DNA from: Mesoflavibacter sp037029465
Lineage (GTDB): Bacteria > Bacteroidota > Bacteroidia > Flavobacteriales > Flavobacteriaceae
DNA: 64,000 nt
Reading direction: 5' to 3'
Assembly: GCF_037029465.1 (NCBI RefSeq)
Contig: NZ_JAYMEM010000006.1
Location: 186,001 to 250,000 of the forward strand
Both the position numbers and the translations under genes were made by a program. Positions 26,761 through 35,751 of this stretch are shown in pieces (position 1 is the stretch's first letter; each line of letters begins with the position of its first letter). The notes under the pieces were generated by a model, which was not told the origin of the DNA, did not search any database, and saw nothing but the letters and a program-made list of their open reading frames with translations.

Positions 26761-26775
26761 CTGGAGGCACCACCA
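26761..26775 (+). repeat. Right attachment-site copy
   Basis: This exact copy of the last 15 bases of tRNA-Phe lies outside any tRNA. It marks the right boundary of the island and the pre-integration junction with the terminator that follows. Confidence 0.9.
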
Positions 26776-26777
26776 CT

Positions 26778-26807
26778 AAAAACCCGAACAAATTGTTCGG
26801 GTTTTTT
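26778..26807 (+). terminator. Original terminator of tRNA-Phe, now stranded
   Basis: CCCGAACAA and TTGTTCGGG form a perfect 9-bp stem flanked by A5 and T6. It begins two bases after the right attachment core, where the tRNA terminator would lie before integration. Confidence 0.85.
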
Positions 26808-27008
26808 GGTTTTATACACTTTCATTTCTTGTAAAACTCTCATTTCCCGACTTAAAAACTTCATTTTAACAAAGCGTTAACATTATTTAGAATTAAAATA
26901 AATAGGCTGATTTTTAGATCATTTGTAGTATTTTACTTAAAAAAGTAAATAATTCGCTATATATTAGGATGCTATAAACTAAACTAACAATAAACTAAAC
27001 TCACTCTC

Positions 27009-27968
27009 ATGGCAAATGTTTTATGGTTACAAGGAGGCGCATGTAGTGGTAACACTATGTCCTTTCTTAACGCTGAAGAACCGACTGTGGTTGAACTAAT
27101 TACAGATTTTGGTCTAAATATCCTATGGCATCCTACTACAGGATTACAAATAGGTGACCAGGTTCAAGACTTATTAAAAGATATTATTGCTGGTAAAGTT
27201 CAAATGGACATTTTAGTTTACGAAGGTTCCTTAATAGAAGGACCTAACGGAACTGGTTCTATGAACTTCTTTGCAGATCGCCCAATGAAAGACTGGATTA
27301 AAGAACTTTCTGAAGTAGCTGGATATGTAGTAGCTGTTGGCGACTGTGCAACTTGGGGAGGAATTCCTGCAGTTCCACCAAACCCAAGTGAATCAACCGG
27401 TTTACAATTTCACAAAAAAGAAAAAGGTGGCTTTTTAGGTGCTAATTATGTATCTAAAGGTGGTTTACCTGTAATTAATATTCCTGGTTGCCCAGCGCAT
27501 CCAGATTGGATTACTCAAATTCTTGTTGCAATTGCTGTAGGAAGAATTGGAGATGTAAAAATTGATGATTTCCACAGACCTAAAACTTTCTTTACAAACT
27601 TTGTGCAAGATGGTTGTACCAATGTTACCAACTTTGCTCAAAAAGTAGATGGTAACTTTGGAAAAAGAGGTGGTTGTTTATTCTACGAAGTTGGTTGTAG
27701 AGGACCAATGACTAGAGCTAGTTGTAATAACATCCTTTGGAACAGACAATCTAGTAAGACTCGTTCTAACCATCCTTGTTTAGGATGTACAGAACCAGGT
27801 TTCCCGCATCATGACTTGAAAAAAGGAAGCGTGTTTAATACTATGAAATACTTAGGCGTATTACCTAAAGAAGTTCCTACAGGAAGAACAAAATTAGCTT
27901 ATTACTTAGAGGCTGGATTCCAAAAAGTGATGCCTAAAAATCATCCTATAATGGAGTCTTCTAAATAA
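27009..27968 (+). CDS. hupS: [NiFe]-hydrogenase small subunit, group 2a-like
   Basis: This 319-residue protein starts directly with MANVLWLQGGACSGNTMSFL and has no Tat signal, so the enzyme faces the cytoplasm. That start, with LNILWHPTTGLQIGDQVQ, resembles group 2a uptake hydrogenases (cyanobacterial HupS, mycobacterial Huc). Cysteine motifs for three Fe-S clusters are visible: CSGN, GDCATWGG, GCPAHPDW, DGCTNVTNF, CLFYEVGCRG, ASCNNILW and CLGCTEPGFP. The subunit passes electrons from the active site. The gene is the first of a long rightward cluster; its 200-bp upstream gap holds a short palindrome (26932-26949) of unknown use. Subgroup assignment is from memory of sequences. Confidence 0.93.
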   Translation: MANVLWLQGGACSGNTMSFLNAEEPTVVELITDFGLNILWHPTTGLQIGDQVQDLLKDIIAGKVQMDILVYEGSLIEGPNGTGSMNFFADRPMKDWIKELSEVAGYVVAVGDCATWGGIPAVPPNPSESTGLQFHKKEKGGFLGANYVSKGGLPVINIPGCPAHPDWITQILVAIAVGRIGDVKIDDFHRPKTFFTNFVQDGCTNVTNFAQKVDGNFGKRGGCLFYEVGCRGPMTRASCNNILWNRQSSKTRSNHPCLGCTEPGFPHHDLKKGSVFNTMKYLGVLPKEVPTGRTKLAYYLEAGFQKVMPKNHPIMESSK

Positions 27969-27991
27969 AACTAACAACTAAACTCAAAGAA

Positions 27992-29587
27992 ATGTCAGTT
28001 AAAGAATTAAATATATCACCTGTTGGTCGTGTAGAAGGCGATTTAGATGTAAAAGTTTATATCGACAACGGTAAAGTTACACGAGCACATACTCAAGCCG
28101 CTATGTTTAGAGGCTTTGAAAAAATTATGGAAGGTAAAGATCCGCAATCCGGACTTATAGTAACACCTCGTATTTGTGGTATTTGTGGTGGATCGCATTT
28201 ATATTGCGCATCTTCTGCATTAGATACCGCTTGGGGAACAGAGCTTACACCAAACGCACTTTTATTAAGAGCAATTGGTCAAGCTACAGAAACTATTCAA
28301 AGTATACCTAGATGGTTCTACGCTATTTTTGCGACAGATTTAGCAAACAAAAAATATGCAGACAAACCACTTTATAAAGAAGTAGTAAAACGTTGGTCTG
28401 CTTATGTTGGAAAAACATTCCAAATAGGTTTAACAGCAAGTGGTTTACCTGTTCAGGTATACGCTTTATTTGGCGGACAGTGGCCACACTCAAGTTACAT
28501 GGTTCCTGGAGGAGTTATGTGTGCACCAACATTAAAAGATGTGACTAGAGCACACGCTATTATGGCACAATTTAAAAACGACTGGTTAGAGCCAGTTTGG
28601 TTAGGTTGTACTATTGAGCGTTATTTAGAGATTAAATCTTGGGATGATATGCTTGCTTGGTTAGAAGAAAGCGATTCTCATAAAAATAGTGACTTAGGTC
28701 TTTATATTAGAGCTGGATTAGAGTTTGGCTTAGACGGTTTTGGAAAAGGCGTTGAAAAATTCTTAGCATTCGGTACATATCTACATAAAGACTTATACAA
28801 TCACCCAACTATCGAAGGTCGTAATAAAGCTTTAATTAGTTCTAGCGGATTTTTTGATGGTGAAAATTGGCATGAATTTGACCACTTAAAAGTTAGTGAA
28901 CACGTTAAGCATTCTTGGTATAATGATCAAGAAGACGGTTTACACCCTTGGGACGAGCCATTACCAACACCTGCAAAATCACAAACGTTACACGATTCAG
29001 ATTTCGACGGTCAATACTCATGGTCTAAAGCACCAAGATACGATGGTCATGCAGTAGAAGCAGGACCAATCGCTCGTTGTTTAATGAATGGTAATCCTAA
29101 TAATTTAGACCATCAAATTAAAGATCCTTTCTTTATTGACGCTTACAGAAAATTAGGTGGAGCTAGTGTATTTACAAGAGTTTTGGCTCGTGTACATGAA
29201 GCGCCTAGATTATACAAATTAATAGACCAATGGTTATCTGAAATTGATTTAGATGGCGAATTCTATATCAAACCAGTTGAAAAAGACGGCAAAGGTTTTG
29301 GAGCAACAGAAGCTGCACGTGGTTCTTTAGCACACTGGGTAGAAATTAAAGATGGCGTCATTAAAAACTATCAAGTTATGGCACCAACAACATGGAATGT
29401 TGGACCAAACGATGCCGAAGGCAATCCTGGACCAATTGAAGCTGCTTTAGTTGATACTGAAATTGAAGATCCTTCAGATCCAGTTGAAGTTGGTATCGTA
29501 GCACGTTCCTTTGATTCGTGTTTAGTTTGTACTGTACACGCTCACGATGAACAAAGTGGTGTAGAGTTATCAAAATTCAAAATCTAG
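27992..29587 (+). CDS. hupL: [NiFe]-hydrogenase large (catalytic) subunit, group 2a-like
   Basis: This 531-residue protein carries the NiFe-binding motifs L1 (TPRICGICGGSH, residue ~60) and L2 (SFDSCLVCTVHAHDEQSG near the C-terminus). The last residues after the L2 His are the peptide removed by the maturation protease after nickel insertion. The gene follows the small subunit by 23 bp. Together they oxidise H2 and, in the group 2a examples studied, can scavenge H2 at very low levels. A hairpin 24 bp after the stop may set the subunits above the accessory genes in expression. Confidence 0.95.
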   Translation: MSVKELNISPVGRVEGDLDVKVYIDNGKVTRAHTQAAMFRGFEKIMEGKDPQSGLIVTPRICGICGGSHLYCASSALDTAWGTELTPNALLLRAIGQATETIQSIPRWFYAIFATDLANKKYADKPLYKEVVKRWSAYVGKTFQIGLTASGLPVQVYALFGGQWPHSSYMVPGGVMCAPTLKDVTRAHAIMAQFKNDWLEPVWLGCTIERYLEIKSWDDMLAWLEESDSHKNSDLGLYIRAGLEFGLDGFGKGVEKFLAFGTYLHKDLYNHPTIEGRNKALISSSGFFDGENWHEFDHLKVSEHVKHSWYNDQEDGLHPWDEPLPTPAKSQTLHDSDFDGQYSWSKAPRYDGHAVEAGPIARCLMNGNPNNLDHQIKDPFFIDAYRKLGGASVFTRVLARVHEAPRLYKLIDQWLSEIDLDGEFYIKPVEKDGKGFGATEAARGSLAHWVEIKDGVIKNYQVMAPTTWNVGPNDAEGNPGPIEAALVDTEIEDPSDPVEVGIVARSFDSCLVCTVHAHDEQSGVELSKFKI

Positions 29588-29610
29588 AATTTATAAATTA
29601 TTGAATTTCA

Positions 29611-29644
29611 AACCTGTCAGATTTAATAATTTGGCAGGTTTTCA
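29611..29644 (+). terminator. Hairpin after the hydrogenase subunits, partial terminator or mRNA stabiliser
   Basis: AACCTGTCAGATT and AATTTGGCAGGTT form a 13-bp stem with two G-U pairs around a 4-base loop, followed by TTTTC. The weak T-run and the continuing cluster suggest partial termination or 3' end protection, not a full stop. Confidence 0.55.
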
Positions 29645-29672
29645 TATTTTATATTCCTAAAAAATTTCAACT

Positions 29673-30149
29673 ATGAAAACAGCTATCATGGGATTTGGTA
29701 ATCCTGTTAGAAGTGATGATGCTATTGGTATTTATGTTATTGAAGAAATTCAAAAACATATAAAAGACACAGACAATATTAGTGTTTTTGATATGGGAAC
29801 AGCTGCTTTTGAAGTGCTTTTCGGACTAAAAGGTCACAATAAAATCATCATTGTAGATGCAGTAATCAACACTAACGAGCCTAATGGTACACTTTTTAAA
29901 GTACCTGCAGAAGAAGTGTTGCGCGCACCAGAAGAAGATCCAATGGTTTTTCTTCACGGAATGAAATGGGATCAAGCATTATCCTATGCAAAAAAAATAA
30001 TGCAAGACGAGTATCCTAAAGATATTACGGTATATTTAATTGCTGTAGAAAACACAAGATTAGAAGTAGAATTGAGCCAACCTGTTAAAGAAGCTGGCGA
30101 CAAAGTAGTTAATCTTATTTTAAAAGAATTAGAAATTGCTGTAAACTAA
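29673..30149 (+). CDS. hupW: Hydrogenase maturation endopeptidase
   Basis: This 158-residue protein opens GFGNPVRSDDAIGIYVIEEI, in which the Asp binds nickel in this M52-type family. DMGTAAFEVLF and IIIVDAVINTNEPNGTLF follow. A late His (FLHGMKWD) fits the third metal ligand. The enzyme trims the C-terminal peptide of the large subunit once nickel is inserted. It lies in the cluster right after the structural genes, as in cyanobacterial hupSL-hupW loci. The gene symbol follows that precedent. Confidence 0.88.
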   Translation: MKTAIMGFGNPVRSDDAIGIYVIEEIQKHIKDTDNISVFDMGTAAFEVLFGLKGHNKIIIVDAVINTNEPNGTLFKVPAEEVLRAPEEDPMVFLHGMKWDQALSYAKKIMQDEYPKDITVYLIAVENTRLEVELSQPVKEAGDKVVNLILKELEIAVN

Positions 30150-30460
30150 TGCTTCATCTTAAATCAGAACATCTATACATCAATCATCAACTTGTAGAAC
30201 AGGTTTTTAGTAATGTTGAATATGTTTATGCAGCATATAACACAGAACAAAAACAATTATTAATCACACCAATTACAAGTCAATGGTTTGTAAAAATGAA
30301 TAAAAAACCATCACAATTTTTATTAAAATCTCGTAACTTAATTGGTGATAAAACCGTTGCCATTAGAGAAATTTTAATTGACAACGATTTACCAATTCAC
30401 GATCGTGATTTAGATTATGAATTAATAGAAAAAACAGAACTTTTGAAAATAAGATTATGA
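30149..30460 (+). CDS. Unknown 103-aa protein of the hydrogenase cluster
   Basis: The ATG overlaps the stop of the protease gene and the end overlaps the next gene, so it is embedded in the operon. The sequence is soluble and alternates strands and charged helices (HLYINHQLVEQVFSNVEYVY, then KQLLITPITSQWF). It has no cysteine motif. Two short genes and a TPR gene in this position recall the extended hyp operon of cyanobacteria, whose members are proposed to mature the small subunit. I have no function to offer beyond that. Confidence 0.75.
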   Translation: MLHLKSEHLYINHQLVEQVFSNVEYVYAAYNTEQKQLLITPITSQWFVKMNKKPSQFLLKSRNLIGDKTVAIREILIDNDLPIHDRDLDYELIEKTELLKIRL

Positions 30461-30717
30461 GTACCAATAAGGACAGTAAATGGTTGCTAGATGCCGAAGT
30501 ACAAAGCAAAATCGAGTACGTTAAAGGTAGATGGCAAGTATCTTTAGTGTTTATAGACACCAAAGACCCAAACCATATTCTTATTCAAACTATTGGCGAT
30601 TATAGATCAAAAAGATTAGCAGAAATTGGTGCAATGTATATGCAGCAAAACGCAGCAAAAGACGTTAGAGGCACACAAAAAGTAAACAAAGATGATTACA
30701 ATTTTAACAACAACTAA
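30457..30717 (+). CDS. Unknown 86-aa protein of the hydrogenase cluster
   Basis: This short soluble protein overlaps its neighbours on both sides (4 bp before, 26 bp into the TPR gene). It contains EYVKGRWQVSLVFIDTKDPN and IQTIGDYRSKRLAEIGAMYM, a beta-strand pair followed by a helix. It has no cysteines. By position it could be a hydrogenase assembly factor or a small extra subunit, in analogy to HucM in mycobacterial enzymes; sequence does not distinguish these. Confidence 0.75.
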   Translation: MSTNKDSKWLLDAEVQSKIEYVKGRWQVSLVFIDTKDPNHILIQTIGDYRSKRLAEIGAMYMQQNAAKDVRGTQKVNKDDYNFNNN

Positions 30718-32164
30718 TCATAAAAACGAAGTTGAACAAGCTATAAAATCTGTTGACAGATTAGAAGAACTTGTTTCAATTTCAACAGAAAACACAAACG
30801 ATTTAAACCTTTTAATTGTAGAAGATAACTGCATAACAAAACCATTAGATTGGTTTGATATGCAACCACCTTTTATACTTCCAAAAGCTGATTTCACCCA
30901 AAATAACTTACTTGCTTTTGTATTTTACACTTTAGGAAATCATCAAAAGGCGTTTGAATATTTAACAGAAGACACTGAAGTTTACAAAAATATTCTAACT
31001 GCAACCAACATTCAGTTTGGTTACGAGATTTCTGAAGATTTATATCAAAACATCAATAACTCAAAGCACAATTTATGTGTTGTTCATCAATACGGAAATT
31101 ATGAAAATCGCTTTCAGCTTTCTGAATTAATGGAAGCTTACGACGATGCAATACATTCAGCAGAAGACATTGAACTAAAAGCCTTTTCAGCTAAACATTA
31201 CATCAATTTATTAATTGATATTCAACAATATGATAAAGCCGAAAGTTTAGCGAAATCAATGCTAGAAAACCAACTTTCAGAAGAAGCTAAAAATGCCTTA
31301 AAAGTTCAGTTAGCAACAGCAATGATGCAACAACTTAAAGTACCTTTTAACACTGATGCTTTAGAACAAATTTCAACTTTATTTGAAGAAGCAATTTCAT
31401 TTTATGAAGCTAAAGACCTAAAAATTCAAGCTGGCTTACTTTTAATTGACGCTTCAGAAATTGCGAATTACAAAGAAGATTTCATCCTATCTAAAGACTA
31501 CATCAACAAAGCCATTTTATACTTTAAAGAAGCTGATATTCCTGAATTTTTAGGTGAAGCTAGCTTACGAAAAGCCACATTATTATACACGTGGAGTAAA
31601 AATGGGCAACCGCAATATTACAAAGCTGCAATTAATGCTTATCAAGATACTTTAAAGGTGTTTAAACGCGATACGCATCCTGATAAATTTGCCGAAATCC
31701 ATCATAATATGGCATTAATTTATTCAGAAATTCCTGTATCGCCAGAAGAAAAACCAATGTGGACAGCCTTTTGTGCCTCATCTTTTAAAGAAGCTTTGGC
31801 ATATTTCACTAAAGAGCGATTTCCTTATGAGTATGCGATGGTCAGTCATAATTACGCAACTGCATTAATCAACTTTCCCGAAGCGAAATTGCATAGCAAC
31901 TTTGACAAAGCTAATGGATTGTTTAACGAAGCTTTAAGTGTAAGAACTGCTGAAAATTTCCCGTTTGAACGTGCTTCAACATTAATCAATCAAATAGAAT
32001 TATATTGGTTATTAAACAACGAAAATAGCGAAGACGAAATCAACAAAATAAATAAAATGAAAAGCAAATTAGACGAAGTTAAACAGCTAACAACTAATGC
32101 TTCAATGTTAGAAAAAGTTGCCTTTCACGAAGAAAAAATAGAATCTCTAAAATCCGTTTTATAA
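30692..32164 (+). CDS. TPR-like protein of the hydrogenase cluster
   Basis: This 490-residue protein is built of helical pairs with TPR-like spacing from residue ~135 onward, for example AYDDAIHSAEDIELKAFSAK, AINAYQDTLKVFKRD and KANGLFNEALSVRTAENFPF. The first ~130 residues form a separate domain. It has no membrane helix or signal. It starts inside the 86-residue gene and ends one base before the hypA ATG. TPR proteins are known in cyanobacterial and actinobacterial group 2a clusters; a scaffold role in assembly is likely. Confidence 0.8.
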   Translation: MITILTTTNHKNEVEQAIKSVDRLEELVSISTENTNDLNLLIVEDNCITKPLDWFDMQPPFILPKADFTQNNLLAFVFYTLGNHQKAFEYLTEDTEVYKNILTATNIQFGYEISEDLYQNINNSKHNLCVVHQYGNYENRFQLSELMEAYDDAIHSAEDIELKAFSAKHYINLLIDIQQYDKAESLAKSMLENQLSEEAKNALKVQLATAMMQQLKVPFNTDALEQISTLFEEAISFYEAKDLKIQAGLLLIDASEIANYKEDFILSKDYINKAILYFKEADIPEFLGEASLRKATLLYTWSKNGQPQYYKAAINAYQDTLKVFKRDTHPDKFAEIHHNMALIYSEIPVSPEEKPMWTAFCASSFKEALAYFTKERFPYEYAMVSHNYATALINFPEAKLHSNFDKANGLFNEALSVRTAENFPFERASTLINQIELYWLLNNENSEDEINKINKMKSKLDEVKQLTTNASMLEKVAFHEEKIESLKSVL

Positions 32165-32511
32165 TGCACGAAACATCCATAGTAAATAGCATTATGAAAA
32201 CTCTTGAAATGGAGTTTGAGCAAGAAAAACTAAATAAGATGAAAGCCATACATCTTAAAGTTGGCATTTTATCAAACATAGAACCTAGATTGTTGCACAA
32301 TGCCTACAGCGCTTATCATTTAACGCATCCAGAATACAGTAATGTTGGCTTGCATATTGAGTCTGTAGACATAAAAATTAAATGCGACGTTTGCAATCAT
32401 GTAACAGAAGTTAAAAACTATCGGTTTATTTGCGAAAATTGCGAACGACCTAGCAAAAACCTGATTCAAGGTCAAGAAATGTTAATCCATAAAGTAGAAT
32501 TTGAAGACTAA
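32164..32511 (+). CDS. hypA: Hydrogenase nickel incorporation protein HypA
   Basis: This 115-residue protein starts MHETSIVNSIM, whose His-Glu pair is the nickel site. It has a zinc ribbon with CDVCNHVTE and CENCERP. It delivers nickel to the large subunit with HypB. The start overlaps the stop of the TPR gene, and hypB follows by 6 bp. Confidence 0.95.
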   Translation: MHETSIVNSIMKTLEMEFEQEKLNKMKAIHLKVGILSNIEPRLLHNAYSAYHLTHPEYSNVGLHIESVDIKIKCDVCNHVTEVKNYRFICENCERPSKNLIQGQEMLIHKVEFED

Positions 32512-32517
32512 AAAGTT

Positions 32518-33219
32518 ATGAGCATAGAAAAATCAACAAAAGCAGCTCGCGGAACTGTACAATGCGAGAACACAAATCTTAACTTACTGAAAGCTAACGA
32601 TTTTGTGGCAGATATCATTAAAAAGGAAATGGCTAAACACAAAACGCTTTTAGTCAATATTACCTCTTCTGCAGGTAGTGGAAAAACCACCTTAATGCAA
32701 AAAACTGCCGAAAAACTTAAAGACAAAATCAAAATTGCGGTAATGGTTGGCGATCTTGAAACCGAGCGTGATGCAGAACGCATTAGACAAACAGGTATCC
32801 ATGCATTACAAATTGTAACTGGCGGAATCTGCCACTTAGAGGCGCAAATGATTCATCAAGTTTTAGATCAATTTGATTTAGAAAACACAGACCTTTTATT
32901 CATAGAAAATGTAGGTAACTTGGTTTGTCCTGCGTCATTTGATTTAGGTGAAGATTACCGCGTAACACTTATGGCAACAACTGAAGGTGATGACAAACCA
33001 AAAAAATATCCACGTATGTTTTTAACCAGTGATATGATGTTGGTTTCAAAAGCAGATTTGTTACCGTATTTACCATTTTCGGTAGAAGCTGTGACCAAAG
33101 ATGCACGCGAGGTTAATCACGAGTTGGAAGTCATTCAAATTTCATCTTTAACCGAAGAAGGTATTGATGCTTGGTGCGATTGGTTATTAGAAAAAGTGAA
33201 GCAAAAAAAAGAAGCTTAA
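32518..33219 (+). CDS. hypB: Hydrogenase nickel GTPase HypB
   Basis: This 233-residue GTPase has a P-loop TSSAGSGKTTLM, a GDLETERDAERI switch region and the metal-binding Cys-His pair in GGICHLEAQM. The His-rich N-terminal nickel store seen in some HypB proteins is absent. IENVGNLVCPASFDLG is a family signature. It powers nickel insertion with HypA. Confidence 0.95.
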   Translation: MSIEKSTKAARGTVQCENTNLNLLKANDFVADIIKKEMAKHKTLLVNITSSAGSGKTTLMQKTAEKLKDKIKIAVMVGDLETERDAERIRQTGIHALQIVTGGICHLEAQMIHQVLDQFDLENTDLLFIENVGNLVCPASFDLGEDYRVTLMATTEGDDKPKKYPRMFLTSDMMLVSKADLLPYLPFSVEAVTKDAREVNHELEVIQISSLTEEGIDAWCDWLLEKVKQKKEA

Positions 33220-33222
33220 TCC

Positions 33223-35469
33223 TTGTCTAAAACCTTTAAAATACAAATTAATGGACGAGTCCAAGGTGTTGGATTTCGTCCTTTTGTTTTTAATCTTGCC
33301 CAAAAACTTGGGTTAAAAGGTTCAGTTAGTAACAACCAAAATGGTGTGCTTATTTTTATCAATTCTGAAAGACATAAAGCTGAAAATTTTCTAGTTGAAA
33401 TAAAAAAAAATCATTCTAAAGTTGCTGTAATTACACAAACTTCAATTGAAGAAATCACTTCTAAAACATTTGATAGTTTCGATATTATTTTAAATGAAAC
33501 TAAAGATGAAATCAACATTCCACTTACACCAGATTTTGCTATTTGCGACAGTTGTAAAACTGAAGTTTTAGACACTAAAAACCGAAGGTACAATTATGTA
33601 TTTACAACGTGCACACAATGCGGTCCGCGTTATTCTATCACAAAAAAATATCCTTTTGAAAGGCATAATACATCCATTTCAAAATTTGAAATGTGTGCTG
33701 TGTGTTTGAAAGAATATAGTAATCCAACAAACAATAGATTTCATTCCCAAACTAACAGTTGCGCAACTTGTGGTATTCAATTAGAATTTTTAGATAACAA
33801 GAATAATACTATTGAAATCAACAAATCAAAAGTCATTGAAACTGTTGTCAGTAAACTAGAGCAAGGTAATATCATCGCCATAAAAAACACGAACGGTTAT
33901 TTACTGTGTTGCGACGCTACTAACATTGAAACCATAAACCAATTACGCCAACGTAAACAACGACCAAACAAACCGTTTGCAGTATTATATCCTAACATTG
34001 AAAACGTTGCAAATGAGTTTGTCTGCTCAACCCAAGAACTTGAAGCACTACAATCTAACATTGCGCCAATTGTCATTTTAAAAAACAGTAAAAACACGAC
34101 CATTGCCACCAATGCAATTGCACCAAATTTAGATCAAACTGGTGTGATGCTACCATCTTCTGCGCTGTTGTATTTAATCAGCAAAACATTTAATAAACCT
34201 ATAGTTGCCACTAGCGGAAATATTCATAAATCGCCTATTATTTCAGAAAATGATGAGGCTATTTCAAAGCTAAATCAAGTGTATGATTTTATTTTAAATC
34301 ATAATTTGGATATCGAATTTCCGCAAGACGATTCTGTTGTTCGATTTGCTAATAACAAACAACTTATTTTACGTCGTTCTCGCGGAATGGCACCAAGTTT
34401 TTTAGACATTAATACAGCTTTTGAAACACCTATTCTGGCAATGGGCGCACATTTAAAAAGCACCTTTACCCTACTTCCAAACCAAAATTGCTACACATCG
34501 CAATACTTTGGCAACTTGGATAGTTTTGAGGTATTTGGTCGCTACCAAAATACCACCAACCAATATTTAGGTGTTTTTAATATAACACCAAAAGTGATTT
34601 TAGTAGATGCACATTCGCAATATCAAAGTTCTGTTTTAGGTAATGATTTAGCTGAAAAATTCAATGCTGAAGTTTATAAAATTCAGCATCACAAAGCCCA
34701 TTTTGCAAGTGTTTTAGGCGAGTATCAATTGTTCGATTCAAAAGAAAAAATATTAGGTATCATTTGGGATGGCACTGGATTAGGTGACGATAATCAAATT
34801 TGGGGCGGCGAATTTTTCACCTATCAAAACAATACTATAAATCGCTTAACACATTTTGAGTATTTTGATTGGATAGCCAATGATAAAATGGCTAAAGAGC
34901 CAAGATTGAGTTTATTGAGCTTGATAGAAGATAAAACTTCAATTAAAGATAAATTCACTGAAACCGAATTTAAAATTTACAGCAAAACGCTTAAAAATAA
35001 CACTTTAAAAACTTCATCCGTAGGACGATTATTTGATGCGGTTTCAAGTCTTTTAAATCTTTGCGATAATAACACTTTTGAAGCCGAAGCTAGTATGCTT
35101 TTAGAACATTGTGCTTCAACCTATCCAAACAAAAATTATATCGATTATTTAGAAGGTGAAGCTTCACTTTCATCTAAAAAAATAATAGAAAACATTCATT
35201 TTTATCTAAAAAAAGGTGAAAAAACAAACAAATTAGCGGCTAGTTTTATTTATACGCTAGCGCTTTCAATCATAAAAATTTCAGAAAAGGAAAATATAAA
35301 AACCATTGCGTGTAGCGGTGGCGTTTTTCAGAATTCAGTTTTGGTCAAAATGCTTTCAGAAATGACAGAAAAATCCAATATTGTTTTGAAAATTAATTGT
35401 AAATTGTCTCCTAACGATGAGAATATCTCATTTGGACAATTGATGTATTATCAACATTGTAAAAATTAA
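33223..35469 (+). CDS. hypF: Carbamoyltransferase HypF
   Basis: This 748-residue protein makes the thiocarboxamide precursor of the cyanide ligands. An acylphosphatase domain begins the chain (NGRVQGVGFRPFVFN). Two zinc fingers follow (CDSCKTE..CTQCGPRYS and CAVCLKEY..CATCG), then a YrdC domain (residues ~200-380) and a Kae1-like domain with KIQHHKAHFASV and GIIWDGTGLGDD. The only start in place is TTG at 33223, 3 bp after hypB, giving MSKTFKIQ. Length and domain order are normal. Confidence 0.95.
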   Translation: MSKTFKIQINGRVQGVGFRPFVFNLAQKLGLKGSVSNNQNGVLIFINSERHKAENFLVEIKKNHSKVAVITQTSIEEITSKTFDSFDIILNETKDEINIPLTPDFAICDSCKTEVLDTKNRRYNYVFTTCTQCGPRYSITKKYPFERHNTSISKFEMCAVCLKEYSNPTNNRFHSQTNSCATCGIQLEFLDNKNNTIEINKSKVIETVVSKLEQGNIIAIKNTNGYLLCCDATNIETINQLRQRKQRPNKPFAVLYPNIENVANEFVCSTQELEALQSNIAPIVILKNSKNTTIATNAIAPNLDQTGVMLPSSALLYLISKTFNKPIVATSGNIHKSPIISENDEAISKLNQVYDFILNHNLDIEFPQDDSVVRFANNKQLILRRSRGMAPSFLDINTAFETPILAMGAHLKSTFTLLPNQNCYTSQYFGNLDSFEVFGRYQNTTNQYLGVFNITPKVILVDAHSQYQSSVLGNDLAEKFNAEVYKIQHHKAHFASVLGEYQLFDSKEKILGIIWDGTGLGDDNQIWGGEFFTYQNNTINRLTHFEYFDWIANDKMAKEPRLSLLSLIEDKTSIKDKFTETEFKIYSKTLKNNTLKTSSVGRLFDAVSSLLNLCDNNTFEAEASMLLEHCASTYPNKNYIDYLEGEASLSSKKIIENIHFYLKKGEKTNKLAASFIYTLALSIIKISEKENIKTIACSGGVFQNSVLVKMLSEMTEKSNIVLKINCKLSPNDENISFGQLMYYQHCKN

Positions 35470-35472
35470 ATT

Positions 35473-35748
35473 ATGTGTTTAGCTGTACCTGGACAAATTA
35501 AAAGCATAGAAATGCAACACAACGATACCGTAAGAATGGCAAAAATTTCTTTTGGTGGTATTGTAAAAGAAGCGAGTTTAGAAATGTTACCGGACGCCAA
35601 TATTGGCGATTACGTGTTGGTACACGTTGGTGTTGCTATTAGTAAAGTTAACGAGGAAGAAGCCCAAAAAACCTTTAAATATTTAGAGGAAATTGGCGAA
35701 TTAGGTGAACTTGAAGACGTTGATGATTACCTACCAAAAAAGGAATAG
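35473..35748 (+). CDS. hypC: Hydrogenase assembly chaperone HypC
   Basis: This 91-residue protein starts MCLAVPGQIKSIE, whose Cys2 carries the Fe(CN)2CO moiety. GDYVLVHVGVAISKVNEEEA is also typical. It acts with HypD and hands the iron centre to the large subunit. It follows hypF by 3 bp. Confidence 0.95.
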   Translation: MCLAVPGQIKSIEMQHNDTVRMAKISFGGIVKEASLEMLPDANIGDYVLVHVGVAISKVNEEEAQKTFKYLEEIGELGELEDVDDYLPKKE

Positions 35749-35751
35749 CTT

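Larger units (their letters stand above)
12780..26775. mobile_element. 14.0-kb genomic island integrated in tRNA-Phe
   Basis: The boundaries are the 15-bp direct repeat at the tRNA end (12765-12779 and 26761-26775). A tyrosine integrase lies just inside the right end and two small HTH genes lie nearby. Nearly all genes are leftward and several are unlike the housekeeping neighbours. Cargo includes a type IIG restriction-modification enzyme, a CoiA-like nuclease, a membrane protein and an AbiEii toxin pair. I see no relaxase, conjugation gene or phage structural gene, so it is either an integrative element mobilised by a helper or a relic. Removing it would rejoin the tRNA to the terminator at 26778-26807. 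Confidence 0.9.

Noticed and set aside
26658..26864. A 68-codon leftward frame covering the right island end
   Set aside because: It runs across the attachment core and the terminator hairpin, has no protein-like pattern, and is explained by those elements.
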